Source: an uncultured Muribaculaceae bacterium
Lineage (GTDB): Bacteria; Bacteroidota; Bacteroidia; Bacteroidales; Muribaculaceae
Direction: 5' to 3'
Assembly: GCA_910586175.1 (NCBI GenBank)
Contig: CAJUIJ010000039.1
Span: 5,487 to 17,482 of the forward strand
Length of the DNA stretch: 11,996 nt
The notes beneath the pieces were generated by a model, which searched no databases, had not been told where the DNA came from, and worked only from the letters and a program-made list of their open reading frames with translations. Each line of letters starts with the position of its first letter. The first letter of the stretch is position 1. This document shows, piece by piece, positions 6,175 to 11,996 of the stretch. The position numbers were made by a program, and so were the translations under genes.

Positions 6175-7203
6175 TCACAGTTTTCTGAAAAGGTTAACAA
6201 TGTCGCGTCGCCGTGCGGCGAAGTCGAATGCCGGTGCCGGCGAGAGGGGAGTGGCCAATGCTTTTTGGAGGAGCGGCCTAAGCATGTCGTCACTTTTAGT
6301 CAAGTCGCCTAACGGTGTGAACCATCCATGCTTCACGCCATAGGCATATATCTCCTCCTGGTTGTCAACAAAAAAACCGGCCGCTACCGGCAATCCGCGT
6401 GAAAAAGCTTCCACACACACCGTACTTGCAGGGAATATACCTAAATCGCAGCGGTCGAACATATCGGCTATCTCTTCAGCCGATGCCTGTCGGTGCACCC
6501 GCAATCTTGCATCCTCCTCAAAGTCAATTTTTACAGTTTGACCTGCCAATACATCGATTTGCAGTGACGCATCTATTTTGTGCAGCAAACTCACTATTTT
6601 ATTGGTCAGGCCTAACGGGTCGGCACCACCCATAGCCAATGCTATATGCTTAGGTGTCTGACCGGTGTAATTGCGTTGCAGCTGTGGTTTGAGAAAAGGT
6701 GCGCGTAGAAACGACCATTCCATACCCCCCACAAACTTAGCCTCCGGCTTCATGGAAAACTGCTCACGCGTGAGAGGGCAAAAAGTCATGACCATATCGG
6801 CCGGAAAGTGCCGATTGTGCATGTCGTCGATACATACAAGCGCACGGCAGCGGCTTTTCACTTCGGTCATATATGGAGTGTCGTAATAGTAATTGTCGAG
6901 CACCACTATGTCGTCAGCCTCTATCAAATCGAGAAATGCAGGGTCAAAGGTTTCCCGACTTTTCGCTGCCACTTCCATTATGGTCAAACCCGATGAGGTG
7001 GCGAGTTCGCGCTGGTAGTCGGATGGTAAGCCCAGATCAGGATTGCGCGACACGAGTATACACTCGAAATCTTCACAAAGATAGCCACCAAGTGCGCAAG
7101 TGCGCACATAGTGGCCGAATCCTATCGAACTTCCCGCATCCGCACGGAGCAGCACACGGGGTCTTTCTCGTTTGCTCATTTCCTTATTGAAACAGCTACT
7201 CAT
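6175..7203 (-). CDS. pseG: PseG, UDP-2,4-diacetamido-2,4,6-trideoxy-beta-L-altropyranose hydrolase
   Basis: This 342-residue glycosyltransferase-like hydrolase removes UDP from the sugar nucleotide made by PseB, PseC and PseH, freeing the sugar for PseI. The N-terminal motif RADAGSSIGFGHYVR (20-34) contains the G-x-G-H histidine (His31), which is catalytic in characterised PseG proteins. IDDMHNRHFPAD (125-136) and AMGGADPLGLTN (190-201) match the family's DD-x-x-x-R and GG-x-DP-x-x-LT segments, and PASTVCVEA (258-266) is the nucleotide-binding region of the second Rossmann fold. The first ATG (7203) is used; a second at 7179 (MSKRERPRVLLRAD) is close to the usual family start and may be the true one. 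The gap to the pseF/H stop is 17 bp, and the stop at 6175 touches the pseI start, so coupled translation is likely. Confidence 0.9.
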   Translation of the reverse strand: MSSCFNKEMSKRERPRVLLRADAGSSIGFGHYVRTCALGGYLCEDFECILVSRNPDLGLPSDYQRELATSSGLTIMEVAAKSRETFDPAFLDLIEADDIVVLDNYYYDTPYMTEVKSRCRALVCIDDMHNRHFPADMVMTFCPLTREQFSMKPEAKFVGGMEWSFLRAPFLKPQLQRNYTGQTPKHIALAMGGADPLGLTNKIVSLLHKIDASLQIDVLAGQTVKIDFEEDARLRVHRQASAEEIADMFDRCDLGIFPASTVCVEAFSRGLPVAAGFFVDNQEEIYAYGVKHGWFTPLGDLTKSDDMLRPLLQKALATPLSPAPAFDFAARRRDIVNLFRKL

Positions 7204-7220
7204 AAGTAGGTGTTACCATG

Positions 7221-8465
7221 TCAGAGGTTCAATTCATAATGCACCATGTCGTTGTCGCGACTCCTTTCTTTCGCGCCAAGTCTGCATTCGAGTGCCATGG
7301 AGGCTTTGTTGTCGGGTTTGACTATGGTCTCTATCACCTTAGTGTCGGTATGCTCGGCAAGCCAGCCATAAAGAGATTGGAGTATGCTGGAGGCATAGCC
7401 GAGTCCCTGGCGATCTTGGAGTATCCATATGCCGCGGTCCATGTGTCCCGGTGCAGTGCGTTTAAGATTTACTGAACCAACGAGTTCATCGTAGCTGTTG
7501 AATACGGCGTAATAGCGCAAGTCATCGCGGCTGCCGAGTGATTCTACGAAGGCGTTATGCTCGCTTTGCGATATTTCATCCTGGTTTACCGACCACATCC
7601 GCACATCCTCCCGGTTTCGTTCCTCACGCATCAGCTCCGAGGTCCCGGCATCAAGCAGATGGTAAGATTTTAGTCTGTAATTATCAAGTTCTATTTCGAA
7701 AGGGAGCGTGTCAAATTTGACATTTATGTCCGCATCATTGCCCACTGCACCACCGGCATCGGCTTGAGCTTGGCCATGGAGGTATTCATATTTAAGTTCA
7801 GCCAAGGCCCAATCTTGAAGAGTGTCGAGATCCTGCACCTCAAGTTCGGGCAATATTATCGGCAATGTGTCGGGTCCCCACAGTGAGCCGCACTCACGTA
7901 ATGCCTTGACTGTGGTGAAGTAGAATTGACCGGCATCGTGGTAACTCTTATCAAGGTCCTGCGAGCGTGATTTTGCATACTCCGGATACTTCATGCCGAT
8001 ATGTCCGTCTGCATTTATCGCAAGACTGCGCTGTATGGGGTAAGAGTATTCCACGCAGGTGAAGGCGGCTGAGCAATTCCCTTCATTCAGGAGAGCGTGG
8101 CCTTCGCGAAGCCTGTCGGATGTGACAAAGGGTGCAGTGGCGTAGAGGCAACATATTGCATCAAACTCGATGCCTGATTCGGCATACTTGTCGAGCACCT
8201 CGAAAAGCACGTCGGCTGTAGTGGCGAAATCATTGGCTGTCTCGGCTGAGCGCATGAAGGGCACCTCGGCACCGTAGCGCCGTGCCACATCAGCTATCTC
8301 CTCATCGTCGGTCGATACCATCACCTTGCTGAAGCATCCTGACTTAAGGGCAGCTTCTATGGAATAGGCAATGATGGGCTTGCCGGCAAACTCCTTTATA
8401 TTCTTGCGCTCTATGCGCTTGCTTCCCCCGCGTGCGGGGATTATGCAGAGTGTGTTCTTACACAT
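7221..8465 (-). CDS. Fused PseF-PseH: CMP-pseudaminic acid cytidylyltransferase and GNAT N-acetyltransferase
   Basis: This 414-residue protein joins two pathway enzymes. Residues 1-~230 are a CMP-nonulosonate cytidylyltransferase, with the CTP-binding motif ARGGSKRIERKN at 11-22, YATAPF at 108-113, DAGQFYF at 177-183 and the closing QDLDTLQDW at 211-219; it makes CMP-pseudaminic acid (PseF). A hydrophilic Gly/Ala/Asp linker covers ~231-250. Residues ~255-414 form a GNAT domain resembling PseH, which acetylates N4 of the 4-amino-altrosamine sugar nucleotide. Q-G-L-G-Y-A at 353-358 fits the acetyl-CoA motif Q-x-x-G-x-A, and VKPDNKASMALECRLGA (382-398) is the usual C-terminal GNAT segment. There is no separate pseH in the operon, which supports the assignment. 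The start overlaps the pseC stop by 8 bp, suggesting coupled translation. The frame is intact across the junction. Which acetylation the GNAT half performs is inferred from context. Confidence 0.9.
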   Translation of the reverse strand: MCKNTLCIIPARGGSKRIERKNIKEFAGKPIIAYSIEAALKSGCFSKVMVSTDDEEIADVARRYGAEVPFMRSAETANDFATTADVLFEVLDKYAESGIEFDAICCLYATAPFVTSDRLREGHALLNEGNCSAAFTCVEYSYPIQRSLAINADGHIGMKYPEYAKSRSQDLDKSYHDAGQFYFTTVKALRECGSLWGPDTLPIILPELEVQDLDTLQDWALAELKYEYLHGQAQADAGGAVGNDADINVKFDTLPFEIELDNYRLKSYHLLDAGTSELMREERNREDVRMWSVNQDEISQSEHNAFVESLGSRDDLRYYAVFNSYDELVGSVNLKRTAPGHMDRGIWILQDRQGLGYASSILQSLYGWLAEHTDTKVIETIVKPDNKASMALECRLGAKERSRDNDMVHYELNL

Positions 8466-9609
8466 GTTGAAGCACTTGCTTGATTACATATTCCTGCTCT
8501 TCGTCGGTCAGTGTGGGATACATCGGCAGACTCAGGCAATGCTCGTAGTAATTCTCCACCACGGGGAGCTGACCGGGTGCATTGCCAAGTGCGCGGTAGT
8601 AGGGCATGAGGTGAAGCGGCACATAATGCACCTGCGCCATTATGCCATTGGCCCGCAGTGCGTCGTAAAGAGCCTTGCGGTCAAGCACTTGAATTACGTA
8701 TAGATGAAAAGCGTGGCGCACGTCGTCGCAGCGATATGGAGTCTTTATCTTGTCGTTGCCTTTGAATGCCTCATCGTAGCGACGGGCTATCTCCTGTCGT
8801 CTCACCAAACCGGCCTCTGCGCGGCTGAGCTGGGATATGCCGAGGGCTGCCTGAAAATCGGTGATGCGATAGTTGAAGCCGAGGTCCTGCATTTCGTAAT
8901 ACCACCCGCCGTCATTCTTCTCCAACTTTGCGCCATCTTTGGTTATGCCGTGTGTGCGATATAGGCGTAGACGTTCGAGGAGTTCGGGATTGGCGGTAGT
9001 CACCATGCCACCTTCGCCTGTGGCGATATGTTTCACGGGATGAAAGGAGAAGATGGTGCAGTCAGCAAAGCGGCAATTGCCGGTGAGTTGACGTTCCCCT
9101 TTGGAGTCAGTATACCATGCTCCGGGTGCATGACAAGCATCCTCGATAATCCAAAGCCCATGGCGGTCTGCTATCTCCCGATATTGCTCGAGATTATGCG
9201 GATAGCCTGCGAAGTCGACTATCACTATGCCCGAGAATGTGCCTGCGGGATGCGAATCGAGTATCTGCTCCAGCTTGGCGGCATCCATCAGATAGGTGTC
9301 GGGGTCTATGTCGCAAAAAGTCACGTCGCCGCCGCAGTAACGTATGCAGTTGGCCGATGCGGCAAATGTAAGCGGTGTCACAATAACCTTGGTGCCCGGG
9401 CCCACTCCGAGTGCCTTTGCAGCTATGTGCAGACCGGAGGTTGCGTTGTTGACGGCCACAGCATAAGGTGCACCCACATAGTCGGCAAATTTGCGCTCGA
9501 ACTCGTCGATTTTCGGACCCTGGGTCAGAAAGTCGCTCTTGAGTGTCTCCACCACGGCGGCTATATCCTCGTCGGTGATATGCTGGCGTCCGTATGGTAT
9601 CGGTTTCAT
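8458..9609 (-). CDS. pseC: PseC, UDP-4-amino-4,6-dideoxy-N-acetyl-beta-L-altrosamine transaminase
   Basis: This 383-residue PLP enzyme of the DegT/DnrJ/EryC1 family moves an amino group from glutamate to C4 of the 4-keto sugar made by PseB. The start region MKPIPYGRQHITDEDI is typical of PseC. ATSGLH at 56-61 binds the PLP phosphate, EDACHAPGA (156-164) carries Asp157, which contacts the PLP ring nitrogen, and the Schiff-base lysine is Lys193 in FSFHPVKHIATGEGG. YRITDFQAALG near residue 250 is another family hallmark. The ATG at 9609 overlaps the pseB stop as ATGA, which fixes the start and suggests translational coupling; an upstream ATG at 9675 would add 22 unrelated residues and is rejected. 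Its stop overlaps the pseF/H start by 8 bp. The protein acts in the cytoplasm as second step of the pathway. Confidence 0.94.
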   Translation of the reverse strand: MKPIPYGRQHITDEDIAAVVETLKSDFLTQGPKIDEFERKFADYVGAPYAVAVNNATSGLHIAAKALGVGPGTKVIVTPLTFAASANCIRYCGGDVTFCDIDPDTYLMDAAKLEQILDSHPAGTFSGIVIVDFAGYPHNLEQYREIADRHGLWIIEDACHAPGAWYTDSKGERQLTGNCRFADCTIFSFHPVKHIATGEGGMVTTANPELLERLRLYRTHGITKDGAKLEKNDGGWYYEMQDLGFNYRITDFQAALGISQLSRAEAGLVRRQEIARRYDEAFKGNDKIKTPYRCDDVRHAFHLYVIQVLDRKALYDALRANGIMAQVHYVPLHLMPYYRALGNAPGQLPVVENYYEHCLSLPMYPTLTDEEQEYVIKQVLQHV

Positions 9610-10628
9610 TTCACTTCGAAGTTGGGGTCTACAAATTCCTTGATTTTGGCGCGCATGCTCTCCACGGTCTCCCACTCTTCGTTTTTGTCTGAACTGTAGT
9701 GGAATCCATCAGGCACCGGCTTGCCATTATGGTGGTCTATGTAGTCCTGTCGGGTGTGCTGGAATGAGACTGAAGGCAATATGGCATAATAACGGCCAAG
9801 GTCGATGGTGTTGAGAGCGTCGGTGGCGGTAATCATCTCCTCATGGAGTTTCTCGCCCGGACGTATGCCCACCTCCACTTGAGGCAGATTGGGAGCAATC
9901 GCTGTGGCCACATCCTTGATGTGGTATGACGGGATTTTCGGAATGAATATCTCGCCGCCGAGATGATGCTCTATAGCCCATAGCACCAAGTCTACACCTG
10001 CTTCAAGCGAGATGTTGAAACGTGTCATCCGCATGTCGGTGATGGGGAGTTCTGTGGCTCCTGAGTCTCGCTTGCTGATGAAGAACGGAATCACGCTTCC
10101 ACGCGATCCCATCACGTTGCCATAACGCACCACGCTGAACTTCACCGGATTGTCACCCTTGATATTGTTGGCGGCGGTAAATAGCTTGTCGCTTGTGAGC
10201 TTAGTTGCCCCATATAGGTTGATAGGTGCGCAAGCCTTGTCGGTAGAGAGTGCCACCACATGCTTTACGCCGGTGGCCAAGGCGGCATTGATTACGTTTT
10301 GCGCACCATTCACATTGGTCTTGATGCACTCTTCCGGATTGTATTCGGCAGTGTCGACCTGCTTTATGGCTGCTGCGTGTATTATTACATCTATGCCCTG
10401 GCATGCGCGCTTCAGACGTTCGCCATCGCGCACATCGCCTATGAAGAAGCGGAGCTGTGGATATTTATCGTGTGGATATTTCTGCTTGAGTTCAAACTGT
10501 TTGAGCTCGTCGCGCGAATATATGGCTATCCGTTTCACGTCGGGATAACGGCGAAGTATTACCTCCACAAATTTCTTACCGAACGAACCGGTGCCACCGG
10601 TGATGAGTACAGATTTGTTGTTTAACAT
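9606..10628 (-). CDS. pseB: PseB, UDP-N-acetylglucosamine 4,6-dehydratase (5-inverting)
   Basis: This 340-residue short-chain dehydrogenase/reductase starts the pathway by converting UDP-GlcNAc to UDP-2-acetamido-2,6-dideoxy-beta-L-arabino-hex-4-ulose. The NADP-binding Rossmann motif GGTGSFG is at 11-17, and HAAAIKQVDTAEYNP (84-98) is the well-conserved FlaA1/PseB segment. The catalytic set is Asp130-Lys131 and Tyr139-x-x-x-Lys143 within STDKACAPINLYGATK. RYGNVMGSRGSV-IPFF and D-M-R-M-T-R-F further support the family. Length agrees with H. pylori FlaA1 (333 residues). It is the first pse gene, with a 75-bp gap to the GYF_2 gene upstream. That gap holds a 17-bp stem-loop and no convincing TAnnTTTG promoter, so either the promoter differs from consensus or transcription comes through from the GYF_2 genes. 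Confidence 0.95.
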   Translation of the reverse strand: MLNNKSVLITGGTGSFGKKFVEVILRRYPDVKRIAIYSRDELKQFELKQKYPHDKYPQLRFFIGDVRDGERLKRACQGIDVIIHAAAIKQVDTAEYNPEECIKTNVNGAQNVINAALATGVKHVVALSTDKACAPINLYGATKLTSDKLFTAANNIKGDNPVKFSVVRYGNVMGSRGSVIPFFISKRDSGATELPITDMRMTRFNISLEAGVDLVLWAIEHHLGGEIFIPKIPSYHIKDVATAIAPNLPQVEVGIRPGEKLHEEMITATDALNTIDLGRYYAILPSVSFQHTRQDYIDHHNGKPVPDGFHYSSDKNEEWETVESMRAKIKEFVDPNFEVK

Positions 10629-10651
10629 CTTTTATCTCTTTTTGTCTTCAT

Positions 10652-10694
10652 GACATAATGACATAATGTCTAAATGCCATTATGTCATTATGTC
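10652..10694. repeat. Perfect 17-bp stem-loop between the GYF_2 gene and pseB
   Basis: The arms 10652-10668 (GACATAATGACATAATG) and 10678-10694 are perfect reverse complements with a 9-nt loop. Each arm is itself a tandem repeat of the 8-mer GACATAAT (or its complement). In the direction of transcription (- strand), the bases after the stem are A-rich rather than T-rich, so this is not a standard intrinsic terminator. It lies 24 bp before the pseB start and could form a leader hairpin, an mRNA processing or stability site, or a protein-binding site. The function is unknown. Confidence 0.93.
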
Positions 10695-10703
10695 GTAATG
10701 ATC

Positions 10704-11330
10704 TTAACTGAATTTGTGTCCCATGAAGGCGTAGAAAATCATTCCCAAGAAGAATGAAATGCCTATCCACATGCGGGCCTGACGGTCATAGTTGTGGGCG
10801 TTGCGGCGCAGCCGCTCGCGCTCCTTATCGTCATAAAGCTCTTTGTTGCCTTTCGATTGGCTGCGGAGCGATTCTGTCCAGCTGCGTCTCGCCTGAAATG
10901 AATAGTAGAGTGCCACGGCTCCGGTGATGGGAAAGCAAAAGAGCATGAGCATCAGTGATATGAATACGGTGTTGGCCGGTGCCCGATTTATGTCGGCTTC
11001 CTCTTCGGGCGACATATGAGCCTCTTCGCCTGAGCGCCTCACCATATCACGAAAGCGCAATGGTATCTCTGCATATGGGTCCTCGGCTGCCGGCGCGGTG
11101 GTTTGCAACTCTTCTGCACTGCTTGCCTGAGGGGTCAGCGGTGTGCCATGAGTGCGGTCATAGACAGTGCGCCTGAAATGTCGGCATATGTCTGCCACAT
11201 CTCCGGCTTTCTCCCAGTCGGCCATCGCTTTGCACCACACGTAGGTGTCCGGTCCAACTCCGGCTTTGGCCAAGTCTTCAAGCTCAAACGGCCCTTGCCT
11301 TTGGCCATCGATCATTGCAAAATATCGCAT
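10704..11330 (-). CDS. GYF_2-domain membrane protein with two C-terminal TM helices
   Basis: This 208-residue protein has no assigned function. Residues 1-50 form a GYF_2 domain with MRYFAMIDGQRQGPF, TYVWCKAMADWEKAG and the spacing of the family. A low-complexity, partly acidic linker follows (~55-115). TM helices lie at about 121-145 and 186-204, flanking a very basic and acidic stretch (~147-185). The start of the membrane part (NTVFISLMLMLFCFPITG-AVALYYS) and the later Arg-rich segment before the second helix resemble CD225/dispanin-type domains, but weakly. Start and domain boundary agree. It follows the next GYF_2 gene by 25 bp, so the two are probably one operon, and it precedes pseB by 75 bp. 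It is not a known pseudaminic acid gene, and a link to that pathway is speculation from position. Confidence 0.8.
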   Translation of the reverse strand: MRYFAMIDGQRQGPFELEDLAKAGVGPDTYVWCKAMADWEKAGDVADICRHFRRTVYDRTHGTPLTPQASSAEELQTTAPAAEDPYAEIPLRFRDMVRRSGEEAHMSPEEEADINRAPANTVFISLMLMLFCFPITGAVALYYSFQARRSWTESLRSQSKGNKELYDDKERERLRRNAHNYDRQARMWIGISFFLGMIFYAFMGHKFS

Positions 11331-11355
11331 CCTCTATTGTGTAATGCTGATTTCC

Positions 11356-11996
11356 TTATTCAAGGTTGTTCAGTGTATCCATAGCATCGATCAATGATCC
11401 CAATGCTCCTGAGCGAAGCAATGTGATTGAGCCTATCAAACCTATGCCTACGAGCACAAGCCCTATGATGGTGCAAGTGCGGGCAGTGTTGTTTGCACTG
11501 TCGCCCGATGTCCTGTCTCCCCTGAAGTAGAAGTCGTTGGCTTTATTGGCTTGCACTATACCCACTATGCCGAGTATCGAGCCTATGCACGATGTGCAGA
11601 ACCCCAACACCGTAGCCACTATGGCCCAAGGCAACCAGTTGGTGTGGGCTATAGGTCCATTCTCATATTGCCGGTTTGCGGGTTGGCCATATGGTGGCTG
11701 TGGCTGACTATATGGTGGTTGAGGCTGACCGTAAGGTGGCTGAGGCTGACCGTAAGGTGGCTGCCGGTAATCATCCGCATGGTTGCTTTCGATTTTTATA
11801 TCCTGCACATACACGTTGTCTGTGTTATGCATGGGTGCAAGAAGACTTGACAGCTCCGGCAGTGTGCCTGCCTTCACCCAATTGGTTAGTCCCTCACGCC
11901 ATATGTATGTCTCTGTGGTGAGGTTGCATTGGCGGAGTTCATCTTGTGTGAACGGCCCCTGCTGCTTGCCATCTACCACTATATAATATGTTGTTG
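11356..11996 (-). CDS. GYF_2-domain protein with Pro-rich repeat linker and CD225/dispanin-like domain (5' end outside window)
   Basis: The frame is open to the window edge. The visible sequence begins TTYYIVVDGKQQGPF, so only a few N-terminal residues, including the start codon, are missing. An internal GTG at 11979 would cut into the first strand of the domain. A GYF_2 domain covers the first ~55 residues, with ETYIWREGLTNWVKAG. A linker with four Pro-Pro-Tyr-(Gly/Ser)-Gln-Pro copies follows. The C-terminal part has two TM helices; between them VQANKANDFYFRGD and the following A/N-rich segment are typical of CD225/dispanin proteins. GYF domains are known to bind proline-rich peptides, so the PPYGQPQ linker could be a ligand for its own or the neighbouring GYF_2 domain; this is inference. 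The next GYF_2 gene starts 25 bp downstream. Confidence 0.82.
   Translation of the reverse strand, partial: TTYYIVVDGKQQGPFTQDELRQCNLTTETYIWREGLTNWVKAGTLPELSSLLAPMHNTDNVYVQDIKIESNHADDYRQPPYGQPQPPYGQPQPPYSQPQPPYGQPANRQYENGPIAHTNWLPWAIVATVLGFCTSCIGSILGIVGIVQANKANDFYFRGDRTSGDSANNTARTCTIIGLVLVGIGLIGSITLLRSGALGSLIDAMDTLNNLE
11687..11763 (-). repeat. 21-bp coding tandem repeat (about 3.7 units), Pro-Pro-Tyr-Gly-Gln-Pro-Gln
   Basis: Units at 11687-11707, 11708-11728, 11729-11749 and a partial one at 11750-11763 encode the PPY(G/S)QPQ linker of the GYF_2/CD225-like protein. The two units nearest the protein's N-terminal side are almost identical, while the others carry scattered substitutions. The period is a multiple of 3, so copy changes keep the frame. 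It is the third minisatellite of this kind in the window. Confidence 0.88.

Noticed and set aside
9610..9675. Longer start for pseC (22 extra residues)
   Set aside because: The extra residues lie in antisense frame over the end of pseB and do not resemble the family. The ATGA overlap at 9606-9609 is the standard operon arrangement and gives the normal N-terminus.
5168..10628. Sialic or legionaminic acid pathway instead of pseudaminic acid
   Set aside because: The inverting dehydratase PseB with PseC, PseG and a PseI-type GGLWDG/TPYEWH synthase forms the pseudaminic set. No UDP-GlcNAc 2-epimerase (NeuC-type) is present.

Overview
The window looks like a stretch of chromosome from a member of the Bacteroidales; a gut lineage such as Muribaculaceae or a relative is plausible but not proven. 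This rests on four things: a topoisomerase IV A subunit of the Bacteroidetes type, a DUF3316-like outer-membrane protein directly behind it, several small GYF_2-domain membrane proteins, and A/T-rich leaders without clear Shine-Dalgarno sequences. One candidate promoter fits the Bacteroidetes -33/-7 pattern. The mix of housekeeping genes with a cell-surface sugar operon suggests normal chromosome, not a phage or plasmid. I see no tRNA, rRNA, IS element, CRISPR array or obvious defence system.

Left part (1-5072, + strand): the end of a cupin protein resembling class I mannose-6-phosphate isomerase; queF (queuosine pathway); a 144-bp intergenic array of 9-bp repeats; a GYF_2-TM2 membrane protein; then a two-gene unit of topoisomerase IV subunit A and an exported DUF3316-like protein. 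The topoisomerase ends in an unusual acidic tail built from twelve 9-bp repeats (Asp-x-Ser).

Centre and right part (5168-10628, - strand): a tightly packed operon in the order pseB-pseC-pseF/H-pseG-pseI. It covers all six steps from UDP-GlcNAc to CMP-pseudaminic acid in five genes, because the cytidylyltransferase (PseF, last step) and the N-acetyltransferase (PseH, third step) are fused in one polypeptide. Three of the four junctions overlap or nearly touch. No sugar transferase, flippase or target protein lies in the window. I infer that the sugar decorates a capsule, LPS or glycoprotein encoded elsewhere.

Upstream of pseB on the same strand (10704-11996) are two more GYF_2-domain membrane proteins with CD225/dispanin-like C-termini, so three GYF_2 proteins lie within 12 kb. 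The intergenic regions are notable. Two contain A/T-rich inverted repeats sharing a 15-mer, and one of these has arms that run through the stop codons of two convergent genes. A third gap holds a perfect 17-bp stem. With the minisatellites, these repeats are the least explained part of the window.
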